From NCBI GenBank assembly GCA_910584545.1, contig CAJUBC010000011.1, positions 1 to 48,901 on the forward strand: a DNA stretch of 48,901 nucleotides, in the 5' to 3' direction. The first letter of the stretch is position 1. Each line of letters begins with the position of its first letter. The translations under genes and the position numbers were made by a program. Positions 41,399 to 48,901 of the stretch are shown piece after piece. The stretch comes from an uncultured Muribaculaceae bacterium (lineage in GTDB: Bacteria; Bacteroidota; Bacteroidia; Bacteroidales; Muribaculaceae). The notes below the pieces were generated by a model. The model searched no databases and was not told the origin of the DNA. It was given only the letters and a program-made list of their open reading frames with translations.

Positions 41399-42436
41399 AT
41401 GAAAAAGATATCAATCATAACGGCAATGGCCGCGCTGCTCCTCGGCGTGACAAGCTGCAAGCAGGAGGACGAGCCGAAATACCATGACCCCACGGAGTTC
41501 AGGGTGAACGTGCCCGCGCTCCAGAACCAGGTGCTGCAGCTCTCCTCCGACATGGGGAGCACATCGACGTTCAACCTCTTCTGCTCGCAGCCCGACTACG
41601 GCTACTCGGCGATATGCAAGTATTCGGCATTGGTGTCGCTCGATCCCGAGTGTCCGGCCGATGACGCAGCCAAGACGCTGAGCCTCCCCACCACCAACCC
41701 CTCTATGGCAGCCATGGCCATCAAGACCTACGAACTGGCCGTGGCCCTCAACAAGCTTAAGGGTTACAACTCCATAGAGGAATACCAGACCGGATATGAC
41801 GGCAAGCCACTCAAGGCATACTTCCGCGCCGTATGCGAGATTCCCTCGATCGAGGGAAGCCGCATCGTGTCGAGCAACGTAGTGTCGTACAACCTGATCC
41901 CGCTGATCTACGCCGAGAAGAAGGCCGCATGGATCTGGATTCTCGGAGACGTGCAGACAGTTGACGGCGAGTTCAAGAACGGCTTCGCCGCTCCGTCGGA
42001 AGCCAACGCCGAGCTCTACGAGCACTTCAAGCTCTTCGAGCCCGAGGAGCACATCGGCGAGAAACTCTTCGTCGGAATCTTCTCCATGGTTCCCAAGAAG
42101 GACAATCCCGACCCGAACAATCCCGATGACTGCTCGTCGTTCCGCTTCGCCATCGAACTCGGCGGATGGGACTACAAGATATTCCTCGGAGCCGAGGGCG
42201 GAGAGGAAGACAAGCACGGAGACTTCTTCACCAACAAGATCACCGACAAGCTCGAGGGAGGCAAGTTCTACAGCGGAACCGTCAAGAATGAATGGCAGGC
42301 CAACTGGGGTATCGCCACAGGCAAAGTGCTCCCCTGCACCTTCGTTGTCGACACCGAGAACATGAAACTCTACGTGAAAGAGGGAGAGAACAACGTGACC
42401 TTCTCGGGCCGCGAACCGCAGTTCTCCGCAAAATGA
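41399..42436 (+). CDS. SusE-like surface lipoprotein
   Basis: A 345-residue lipoprotein with lipobox GVTSC (C20) followed by KQEDE, which fits the acidic export signal that sends lipoproteins to the Bacteroidetes surface. The N-terminal part (FRVNVPALQNQVLQLSSDMG) resembles the SusE N-terminal Ig-like domain. The C-terminal part has strands with aromatic residues (WIWILGDVQTVDG; FAIELGGWDYKIFLG) like the carbohydrate-binding modules of SusE/SusF. It probably holds glycan at the surface for the SusCD pair. The ligand is not known; SusE/F of Bacteroides bind starch. Confidence 0.85.
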   Translation: MKKISIITAMAALLLGVTSCKQEDEPKYHDPTEFRVNVPALQNQVLQLSSDMGSTSTFNLFCSQPDYGYSAICKYSALVSLDPECPADDAAKTLSLPTTNPSMAAMAIKTYELAVALNKLKGYNSIEEYQTGYDGKPLKAYFRAVCEIPSIEGSRIVSSNVVSYNLIPLIYAEKKAAWIWILGDVQTVDGEFKNGFAAPSEANAELYEHFKLFEPEEHIGEKLFVGIFSMVPKKDNPDPNNPDDCSSFRFAIELGGWDYKIFLGAEGGEEDKHGDFFTNKITDKLEGGKFYSGTVKNEWQANWGIATGKVLPCTFVVDTENMKLYVKEGENNVTFSGREPQFSAK

Positions 42437-42456
42437 CGCCTGAAAACAAGTGAATC

Positions 42457-42483
42457 GGCGAGGAGCCGTGAAAGCTCCCCGCC
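42457..42483 (+). promoter_or_regulatory. Intercistronic hairpin between the SusE-like and SusF-like genes
   Basis: GGCGAGGAGC pairs with GCTCCCCGCC (one mismatch) around CGTGAAA in the 68-bp gap. No T run follows, so it looks like an mRNA-processing or stability element rather than a terminator. Confidence 0.45.
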
Positions 42484-42504
42484 ACTAAAAAGAAAATCAG
42501 AATC

Positions 42505-44004
42505 ATGAAAAAAATCAAAATATTTTCTGCATTAGCGCTCACTCTGGCACTGGCGTCGTGCGACAACTTCGAGTTGCCGAACCCGCCGGCGCAGTCCAAC
42601 CCCGATCCGGGCGTGGAGAGAGTGTTCGAGAATTCCGGCCTCAAGCTCTCGCAGGGAGGCGCGGACATCAACCTCATCGAGGTCAGCAACAAGAACGAGA
42701 ACGTGGCTGTAGCCAAGATCGACGAGCTGGTGAACTTCCCCGAAGGCTATGATCTTCGCGTCGACATGCAGGTGGCCGCCGACGACCGGTTCGAAAAATA
42801 CGCCACCGTGACCACGACGGTTGCCGACAACATGGTATATGTCAATCCTACAGACTTCGACTCGGCCATCCAGGAGGCAATCACCAAGAACCCGACGAAG
42901 CTGAACGTGGCCGCACGCTTCGTGGCCTACGCGGAGCGCGGCACCACCCTCTTCCGTCTCGGAGGAATGGATGAATACTACGGACGCTACCAGTACTCGG
43001 TTAAGCCGTTCGACCCGGACAAGGTCCTCGAACAGGACTACTATCTCGTAGGCAACTTCTGCAACTGGGATCCGAAGAAGGCCATCAAGTTCACCAACAC
43101 CGTTGCCGGAGCGAATATCTATGACAACCCCGTCCTCGCCGTCCGCGTGGAGATAACGGAGCAGCAGGCCGCCGCCGGCTATGAGTTCAAGGTAATCCCC
43201 GCGTCGTCGGCGCTCGCCGGCAACTTCGACGGAGCCCTCGGCTGCATCGCCGACGAGACCGGCCTTGCCGGCAAGCTCGCGGAAGCTCCGGGACAGACCC
43301 AGCCCGGCGTGCTCAGGGTCGGAGCCCCGATGCTGATCACCGTCAACGTGCAGGAGGATTCCTACAGCATCAGCTACGCCCTCGACGTGCTGTACCCGCT
43401 TTCGGGAACCACACTGTCGAAGCCTGACCAGGCCATGCTCCTCTACACCGACAATTACATCACCTTCTCCGGAACGGCCGCACTCGCAGGCTCATGGTAC
43501 TGCGCGGGCGAACCGAGCATCAAGGGACTCCTGTTCCGCCAGAACAAGAACCTCCCCGTCTCCGACTCCGAGGATGGCCTGAGCCGCAGCGGATACCTCA
43601 CGGCCGACGCCGACCTCGGCGAACAGCTCCGCACCCCGGTGAAGGGCACGAACCTCTACTGGGTGGACGTGAACCTCGTGATGCTCACCTACAAGATCTC
43701 GGCCATCCAGAAGATGAGCGTGATAGGTGACGGCAACGAATGGAAACTCGAGACCGCAACCGAGCTCACCCCGTCGAAAGACCTCAAGATCTGGAGCGCT
43801 AAGGGCGTGAAGATCGGCAAGGAGTTCAAGATCAACTGCAACGGAGCGTGGGATCTCGACTTCGGTGGAGAGGAAGTGCCCGACCTGACCGGCATGCGCC
43901 AGTACAATGTGGTGATGAAGGGTGGCAACTGCCCCTGCACCCCCGGCACGTACGACGTGGAGGTGAACTTCAGCACCCGTCCATACACCGTGACACTTAA
44001 GTGA
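42505..44004 (+). CDS. SusE/SusF-like outer-membrane lipoprotein (DUF5115-type)
   Basis: A 499-residue lipoprotein, lipobox LALASC (C19), followed by DNFELPNPP. An N-terminal Ig-like domain is followed by repeated modules starting with DYYLVGNFCNWDPKKA, with strands such as YEFKVIPAS and later LKIWSAKGVKIGKEFKINC. These resemble the tandem starch-binding modules of SusF. It is the last gene of the Sus-type operon; a strong terminator follows 30 bp later. Family naming is from sequence pattern. Confidence 0.87.
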   Translation: MKKIKIFSALALTLALASCDNFELPNPPAQSNPDPGVERVFENSGLKLSQGGADINLIEVSNKNENVAVAKIDELVNFPEGYDLRVDMQVAADDRFEKYATVTTTVADNMVYVNPTDFDSAIQEAITKNPTKLNVAARFVAYAERGTTLFRLGGMDEYYGRYQYSVKPFDPDKVLEQDYYLVGNFCNWDPKKAIKFTNTVAGANIYDNPVLAVRVEITEQQAAAGYEFKVIPASSALAGNFDGALGCIADETGLAGKLAEAPGQTQPGVLRVGAPMLITVNVQEDSYSISYALDVLYPLSGTTLSKPDQAMLLYTDNYITFSGTAALAGSWYCAGEPSIKGLLFRQNKNLPVSDSEDGLSRSGYLTADADLGEQLRTPVKGTNLYWVDVNLVMLTYKISAIQKMSVIGDGNEWKLETATELTPSKDLKIWSAKGVKIGKEFKINCNGAWDLDFGGEEVPDLTGMRQYNVVMKGGNCPCTPGTYDVEVNFSTRPYTVTLK

Positions 44005-44034
44005 CACAACGGCCGTAAATCCGACAATTTCATA

Positions 44035-44073
44035 AAAATCCCCGTCCGCACGAGGCAGACGGGGATTTTTTCT
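44035..44073 (+). terminator. Rho-independent terminator of the Sus-like operon
   Basis: AAAATCCCCGTC pairs perfectly with GACGGGGATTTT around an 11-nt loop, ending in TTTTTTCT. Confidence 0.88.
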
Positions 44074-44081
44074 ATAAAAAA

Positions 44082-44113
44082 CTTGAATAATAAAAATATC
44101 TTTGCTAAATTTG
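44082..44113 (+). promoter_or_regulatory. Promoter of the secreted glycan-binding-like protein
   Basis: CTTG (44082-44085), 20 bp spacer, TAAATTTG (44106-44113). A second -7 match, TATCTTTG, overlaps the spacer at 44097-44104. The leader is about 130 nt. Confidence 0.65.
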
Positions 44114-44247
44114 CACTGAATTCGGTCCTACAGATTCATCACCCTGGGAAACACGTTGAAGGAAAGAATGCAACCCGGATTCAGATAAGCACATATGTCG
44201 AGAATGATTAATCAACCCTATAATATTAACCAAAATCCAATCAAAAG

Positions 44248-45150
44248 ATGAAGAAATTCTACGCAATCGCAGCTGCGGCGTTCATGGCAGCAAGTGCATT
44301 CGCACAGGACGGAGCACCCCTTTATATCACCGGAGGCGCAATCGACGAGAGCGAGGGAGCCGTATCTCCCTGGGGAGTAAGCAACTGGAATCCCGAGGAT
44401 CCCGCAGAGCTCACATTCGCCGACGGCAAGTACACAGGCGAGTTCAAGGGCATCACCATGTTCAAGATCTCCACAGCAAAGGGAAGCTGGGATGCCTTCA
44501 ACGGCGGAGCCTACGGCTGCAAGTATGGAGATGAGCCCGGCGTAGCTGTCGCTCTCGAGGCAGGTTACTCCGACAACATCGTATGTCCGTGGCCCGGCGA
44601 TTACAAGATCGAGGTTGCCGGCGACCTGAAGACCATCACCCTCACCACCGAGACTCCCAACCCGAACCCCGGCGGCGCTACCGAGGTATTCCTCCGCGGC
44701 GAGATGAACGGATGGGGCTCACCCGAAGAGTGGAAGATGACATACGTTGACGGCACATATTACTTCAACTGCACAGGAGAGCAGGTGATCCTCGCCGGCC
44801 AGATCTTCAAGATCGGCGACGCAGCATGGGCTAAGGTCAACTATGGTGTCGAGGAAGGCGCCGTTGTCATTCAGGACGATGCAGCCATCTGGGTATCCAA
44901 CGGTAAGGACGCGAAGTTCGAGGCAGACTGGAAAGGTGGCGTGAAGTTCACTATCCAGGAGGATGGAACAGCCCTCGCTGAGTTCTCCAGCACGGCGGTC
45001 GAGATTCCTGAAAGCGGCATCGCCGACGTGGTTGTATCCGACGAGGCACCAGTATACTTCAACCTTCAGGGTGTACGCGTGGCCAACGCCGAGAACGGTC
45101 TCTACATCGTTAAGCAGGGCAGCAAGGTAAGCAAAGTCCTCGTGAAATAA
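44248..45150 (+). CDS. Secreted protein with SusF-like binding modules and T9SS-type tail
   Basis: A 300-residue exported protein; the signal peptide ends near SAFA-QDG. Module 1 begins PLYITGGAIDESEG, and module 2 begins TEVFLRGEMNGWGSPEEWKM and continues VDGTYYFNC. Both have the layout of carbohydrate-binding modules found in SusE/SusF. The C-terminal PVYFNLQGVRVANAENGLYI then IVKQGSKVSKV is the short T9SS sorting tail frequent in Muribaculaceae and Prevotella. It has its own promoter and terminator, apart from the Sus operon before it. Ala is often GCA here, unlike the GCC-rich neighbours, which may mean strong expression. The ligand is probably the same glycan as for the Sus proteins, by position only. 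Confidence 0.85.
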   Translation: MKKFYAIAAAAFMAASAFAQDGAPLYITGGAIDESEGAVSPWGVSNWNPEDPAELTFADGKYTGEFKGITMFKISTAKGSWDAFNGGAYGCKYGDEPGVAVALEAGYSDNIVCPWPGDYKIEVAGDLKTITLTTETPNPNPGGATEVFLRGEMNGWGSPEEWKMTYVDGTYYFNCTGEQVILAGQIFKIGDAAWAKVNYGVEEGAVVIQDDAAIWVSNGKDAKFEADWKGGVKFTIQEDGTALAEFSSTAVEIPESGIADVVVSDEAPVYFNLQGVRVANAENGLYIVKQGSKVSKVLVK

Positions 45151-45172
45151 GCAATTTTACCAACCATAACAG

Positions 45173-45203
45173 AAAAGACTCCGCCTCGCGGGGTCTTTTT
45201 TTA
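45173..45203 (+). terminator. Rho-independent terminator
   Basis: AAAAGACTCCGC pairs with GCGGGGTCTTTT (one T-G pair) around CTC, followed by TTTATG. It ends the 44248 gene. Confidence 0.88.
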
Positions 45204-45327
45204 TGTTTTTAACGTACCCTAAAGTGAGTCTGAACTCCACCTACTCATAAATTCACTACATTTGCTACATTATTCCTAATTATTCTTACTTTTTTCTTGC
45301 TTTTCTCGCTTTTTTATTATCCTTTTT

Positions 45328-45359
45328 CTTGCTTTTTAATAAATTTTAATATACATTTG
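45328..45359 (+). promoter_or_regulatory. Promoter of the S74-domain protein
   Basis: CTTG (45328-45331), 20 bp spacer, TACATTTG (45352-45359), 24 bp before the start codon. Pyrimidine-rich repeats (TTTTTCTTGCTTTT-like) precede it. Confidence 0.65.
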
Positions 45360-45383
45360 TAGCATTAATTTAAATCTAAAACC

Positions 45384-46457
45384 ATGAAAAGACTATTTGC
45401 CATTCTGATGGCGGCAATCGCCATCCTCCCCGCGACAGCTCAACTGAAACTGATCGGCACCGGTCAGGTTCAGGTAGGCAAGGATTACGGAGGCATCCTT
45501 CCGGGCAGCGGTTCAGGTCAGGTACCGGTTGTCAACGACACGACCTCCACCCTTAAGATTATCGGGCCGGGAATGTACCAGTCCGGAGGATCCATCATCT
45601 TCGGCAGACGGGGAGACGTGAGCATCCGAGAGAGTCCGTTTTTGAACATGGGCAGCGGTTACCATCCATACAAGAGAGGGTCGCTGATCCTCGAGGGATA
45701 TGCCGGCTTCATGGTGGTCTGCGGCGACAGCGCGGTTCTCTCCTACGGGTACCCTTGTGTTCCGGGAGGACTGTCCGCGCTGTCGATGAGCGTGCCGGCG
45801 AAAGCCCCGCTGTTCCTGACCCAGTCAGACCAGCGTCTCAAAAGCAATGTGGAGGCTCTGGGCAAGGCCGGCGAGCTTCTCGGCAGCCTCAATCCCGTGA
45901 GCTACACCCTGAACGAAGCAGGGAACGGCTCCCTCGAGAAACGGAGCGCGAGGTCAGACGCGAACCTTCGCTACGGATTCATCGCCCAGGAAGTAAGGGA
46001 AATCTTCCCCAACCTCGTGTACGAGGACGAGAACGGAATGCTGAGCCTCGACTATCAGGGATTCATCCCGGTGCTCGTCGACGCCGTCAAGGAACTCCAG
46101 GGAGAGGTAAAGCGTCAGAACGAGGTGATCGCTTCCCTCACGCAGAACGCCCGGAAGGCCCCGGCGGCATCGGTTGACGGACTCGGATCCGGTACGGTGG
46201 CAAGCCTGTCGCAGAACCGTCCCAATCCGTTCAGGACATCGACCGTGATAAGCTGCACGGTACCGGAGAACGCGGCTTCGGCATATATATGTGTCTATGA
46301 CCTCAGCGGCTCGCAGAAGCTCCGCTGTGATATCGCCGACAGAGGAGAGACCGGCATTACCATCGAGGGGAACACGCTCTCACCGGGAATGTACGTTTAC
46401 TCCCTGATTGTGGACGGCGCGGAAATCGATTCCAGACGCATGATACTTACTGACTGA
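45384..46457 (+). CDS. Secreted protein joining a peptidase S74 (intramolecular chaperone) domain to a T9SS sorting domain
   Basis: A 357-residue exported protein; signal peptide to about residue 19 (ATA-QLKL). Residues 20-140 are Gly-rich and beta-like, perhaps a trimeric stem. The S74 domain starts at SDQRLKSNV, with the catalytic pair S148 and K153, and continues YGFIAQEVREIFPNLV and LDYQGFIPVLVDAVKELQG to about 255, ending in a coiled-coil-like helix. Residues about 275-357 are a type A T9SS sorting domain (NRPNPFRTSTVISCTVPE, then LSPGMYVYSLIVDG). In phage tailspikes S74 trimerises the stem and cuts itself off before the serine. No phage genes are nearby. Confidence 0.9.
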   Translation: MKRLFAILMAAIAILPATAQLKLIGTGQVQVGKDYGGILPGSGSGQVPVVNDTTSTLKIIGPGMYQSGGSIIFGRRGDVSIRESPFLNMGSGYHPYKRGSLILEGYAGFMVVCGDSAVLSYGYPCVPGGLSALSMSVPAKAPLFLTQSDQRLKSNVEALGKAGELLGSLNPVSYTLNEAGNGSLEKRSARSDANLRYGFIAQEVREIFPNLVYEDENGMLSLDYQGFIPVLVDAVKELQGEVKRQNEVIASLTQNARKAPAASVDGLGSGTVASLSQNRPNPFRTSTVISCTVPENAASAYICVYDLSGSQKLRCDIADRGETGITIEGNTLSPGMYVYSLIVDGAEIDSRRMILTD

Positions 46458-46474
46458 GCCGGACATCTCCATGC

Positions 46475-46510
46475 GCGGAAGATTACGATCCGATGGTCCG
46501 TAATCCCCGC
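46475..46510 (+). terminator. Hairpin after the S74-domain gene
   Basis: GATTACG pairs with CGTAATC, extended by GCGG/CCGC across a small internal loop. The following ATTATATG is a poor T run, so the role as terminator is uncertain. Confidence 0.4.
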
Positions 46511-46557
46511 ATTATATGTCAGGCAAGCAATTTGTCAACGATTAAAACCGATTCACC

Positions 46558-48901
46558 ATGAAAAGAATATTGATAATCTGGATAATGGCGTTGATTTCAA
46601 TGCCGTCATCGGCTCTTGGGATTCTGAATCTTAAAACGGGGTCGATTGTCGAAGGCTCTTCGGCAGATATGCCGGGCAGGTCGGTCCAATCCGATCAGAA
46701 CGGAGTGACAGTGACCTATGAAATCTCTTTCGCAGAACTCGCTGATGACCCGCTATATCCTGCGAGCAAGAGGATCAGGATTCCCGGATTCGGCTCGATT
46801 AGCGAAGCGGGGAAACCGGAGGTCCCGATAAGAAGCGACATCATCAGCGTGCCCGCCAATAAAACAGCGAAGATAACCGTGACAAACACAAGTTTCAGGG
46901 AAATTCCGATTAAACTTGCGCCGGCAAGGCCGGTTCTGTGGGAAAACAATTATGACGGCTACACCTTGGACAACGTACCTCCCGTAAGTCATTATAGCGG
47001 CTATTTCCCGAATGTCGTGGCCAATAAAGAAGCTGATTATGTCTACAGGGGGAATAATCTTCTTGCTGTGAACGTATGTCCTGTACTGTATTCGGTATCA
47101 AATGGAATCGCCAGGATATGCACCACACTCCAATACCGCATTGATTTCGTAAATTCAAATAATCCCGATCTGGTTTCAGGCATCAACTATAACCATGTTA
47201 GTATAACTGACCACACACTTGCCAACAACACCCTGAACGCGCAGGATGTGACACTCGGAGAAGATCCCGTGGAAGACACGAAAGGAATGGTCATAGTCAC
47301 CACCAATCCTTTTATGGAGGCAGCCCGAACTTTCGCGGAGTGGAAAAAAGCGACCGGATACGATACAGGTGTTTTATGTCGTGACAAGTGGACACCTGAG
47401 GATATCGAGAATGCGATAAAGGAGTATTATCAGTTACATCCGGCGCTATATGCAGTGGTGCTGTTAGGAGACCAAGCAAACGTTCCCGCCAAAGGGTCAA
47501 ATATATACTGGCCGCATAAGACCGATTTCTATTATGGCTGCGTCACAGACGGCAAGCATCTGATTCCGGATCTGCTTAGAGGAAGGATATCGGTATCGAA
47601 TCCGGCAGAGGCGAAAAGTGTCATACGTAAAATCATATATTATGAAAGTATCCCGCAGAATGACACCGGCTTTTATAAAACCGGATTACACTGCGCCCAT
47701 TTTCAGGACGGGGATAAAGATCTAAAAATCAAAGACGGCTATGCAGATACAAGATATGCACAGACTTCTGAGGAAATTTTGAATTTCATGTCTGGATTAG
47801 GATTCGATATCGAGAGGGTATATTCCGCATACGAAAATGTCACTCCATTGTTTTGGAACAACACACGTTTCTCCTTTGGAGAGAGCATACCTGATTATCT
47901 CAAGAAGCCGGGCTTTAAATGGAACGGGAATTCAGCAGATATAACAAATGCCATTAACAAGGGTGTCTCGTACGTTCTGTTCAGAGGTCACGGAGGAGAG
48001 AATCAATGGGAGAATCCCAACTATATGCTGTCCAATATAAAATCCCTGAGTAATGGCGGTAATTTGCCGGTAGTGTTCAGTATAACCTGTTATACCGGTA
48101 CGCTTGGAAGTACTGAATCCTTTGCCGAGGCCTTCCTCAGGCATAGCAATGGAGGATGTGCCGGTATCATCGCTGCGACTGATGAGAGTTATTCAGGATA
48201 TAATGATGAATTCGCCATCGAGATGTTCAATGCCATGTACCCCGATTCTCCGATGGTTCCTGAGTTTCCGGATCTCTTTGGCTCTTTAGTAGATCCCCCT
48301 GGACCTATACATGTCAGTGCTAATAAAAGGAAACCATTATATAAATTAGGAGAAATAATGGACCATGGATTGGCTAAGGCAGGAACCAGATATATGGAGT
48401 TTAATGAATTAAAGTTGGACTGCATCAGAGAACGGTTTCATTGTTTCGGAGATCCGACAATGCCGATACATCTGCAGCTCCCGAAAACATTTACCGGAAT
48501 CCGAATATCCCGCTCTAATCCGATGAATGTCACTCTGCCTGAAGGGAAGATTGCAAGAATTTCATTTTATGATAAAATGAAAAACAAAGTTTTATCATAT
48601 ATCGGCAATTATGCCACGTATATGACAGAAACCCCGGAAGATGTTATTGTAAGTGTGACTGACGATGAATATCTTCCCTATCTGGATTATGGAAAAGGCC
48701 ATGTGGAATATATCCAGAACGAGACAGTGACGGGAATGATGTCATGTACCGCCGAGGTTATAAAAGTCGGAAACAATGTGACACAGGAAAGGACTTCGGG
48801 TGATGTCGTCTTTAAAAACGGGACGATGGTGCTTAAGGCTAAAAACATAGAGTTGAATCCCGGCACTTCAATAGAGGCGGGGACGAATTTCGTAATCACA
48901 A
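46558..48901 (+). CDS. Gingipain-type peptidase C25 (partial, C-terminus off window)
   Basis: Secreted cysteine protease of family C25. I translated it by hand: open for 781 codons from MKRILIIWIM to the window edge. A signal peptide is followed by an N-terminal prodomain to about 225 (with PGFGSISEAGKPEVPIRS). The catalytic domain begins near DTKGMVIVTTNPFMEAARTF and includes YAVVLLGDQANVP. The His is in FRGHGGENQWEN (H478) and the Cys in VFSITCYTGTLG (C511), 33 residues apart, as I recall for gingipain R. After the catalytic domain, beta-rich C-terminal sequence ends at NPGTSIEAGTNFVI; a T9SS tail is expected beyond the window. The gene is visibly AT-richer than its neighbours. Confidence 0.92.
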   Translation, partial: MKRILIIWIMALISMPSSALGILNLKTGSIVEGSSADMPGRSVQSDQNGVTVTYEISFAELADDPLYPASKRIRIPGFGSISEAGKPEVPIRSDIISVPANKTAKITVTNTSFREIPIKLAPARPVLWENNYDGYTLDNVPPVSHYSGYFPNVVANKEADYVYRGNNLLAVNVCPVLYSVSNGIARICTTLQYRIDFVNSNNPDLVSGINYNHVSITDHTLANNTLNAQDVTLGEDPVEDTKGMVIVTTNPFMEAARTFAEWKKATGYDTGVLCRDKWTPEDIENAIKEYYQLHPALYAVVLLGDQANVPAKGSNIYWPHKTDFYYGCVTDGKHLIPDLLRGRISVSNPAEAKSVIRKIIYYESIPQNDTGFYKTGLHCAHFQDGDKDLKIKDGYADTRYAQTSEEILNFMSGLGFDIERVYSAYENVTPLFWNNTRFSFGESIPDYLKKPGFKWNGNSADITNAINKGVSYVLFRGHGGENQWENPNYMLSNIKSLSNGGNLPVVFSITCYTGTLGSTESFAEAFLRHSNGGCAGIIAATDESYSGYNDEFAIEMFNAMYPDSPMVPEFPDLFGSLVDPPGPIHVSANKRKPLYKLGEIMDHGLAKAGTRYMEFNELKLDCIRERFHCFGDPTMPIHLQLPKTFTGIRISRSNPMNVTLPEGKIARISFYDKMKNKVLSYIGNYATYMTETPEDVIVSVTDDEYLPYLDYGKGHVEYIQNETVTGMMSCTAEVIKVGNNVTQERTSGDVVFKNGTMVLKAKNIELNPGTSIEAGTNFVIT

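Noticed and set aside
45384..46457. Prophage tail fibre suggested by the S74 domain
   Set aside because: No phage structural, lysis or integrase genes are nearby, and the protein has a signal peptide and a T9SS tail.

Overview
The window is a chromosomal segment of a moderately GC-rich member of the Bacteroidales. Muribaculaceae or a close relative is my best guess. The evidence is the Bacteroidetes promoter form (a TTTG-like -33 element, 19-21 bp, then TAnnTTTG), a SusC/SusD pair, lipoproteins with acidic residues after the lipobox cysteine, several secreted proteins ending in type IX secretion (T9SS) sorting tails, a b558-type fumarate reductase, and an archaeal-type phosphatidylserine decarboxylase. 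The family assignment is inference; no rRNA lies in the window.

Left part (1-13.6 kb), mostly minus strand. The window opens inside frdA, preceded by frdC, which has an unusual C-terminal extension. A tRNA-Arg(UCU) follows, then one plus-strand secreted T9SS-tailed protein. After that comes a long minus-strand run: a beta-helix lipoprotein, psd and pssA (phosphatidylethanolamine synthesis), a DUF4834 membrane protein, a HAD hydrolase coupled to an orphan histidine kinase, pheT and yebC.

Middle part (13.6-28.5 kb), housekeeping. lpxB is on the plus strand. A GC-rich structured stretch ending in a strong terminator precedes a Rel/SpoT gene translationally coupled to a PgpH-like c-di-AMP phosphodiesterase. 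Two uncharacterised genes and a SlyD-type prolyl isomerase follow. Convergent to these is a minus-strand group: upp, recF, DUF721, thioesterase, a SIS-only sugar-phosphate isomerase-like gene, a helical-repeat protein and ribH. ribF and pfkA are divergent.

Right part (28.6-48.9 kb), accessory and surface functions, all plus strand. It holds a secreted T9SS-tailed protein, tRNA-Tyr, and an AAA-ATPase/PD-(D/E)XK gene bracketed by imperfect copies of a hairpin repeat. Next is a tightly coupled lipoprotein-ABC ATPase-FtsX-like permease triad, then a Sus-type glycan uptake operon (SusC, SusD, two SusE/F-like lipoproteins). A separately transcribed glycan-binding-like secreted protein, a protein joining a peptidase S74 chaperone domain to a T9SS tail, and an AT-richer gingipain-type C25 protease running off the window end complete it.

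The most interesting items are the repeat-bracketed AAA/nuclease cassette with repeats in 5-prime leaders, the ABC triad whose ATPase lacks the usual H-loop histidine, the S74-T9SS domain order, and the structured element upstream of rel. No CRISPR array, prophage, integrase or transposase was seen.
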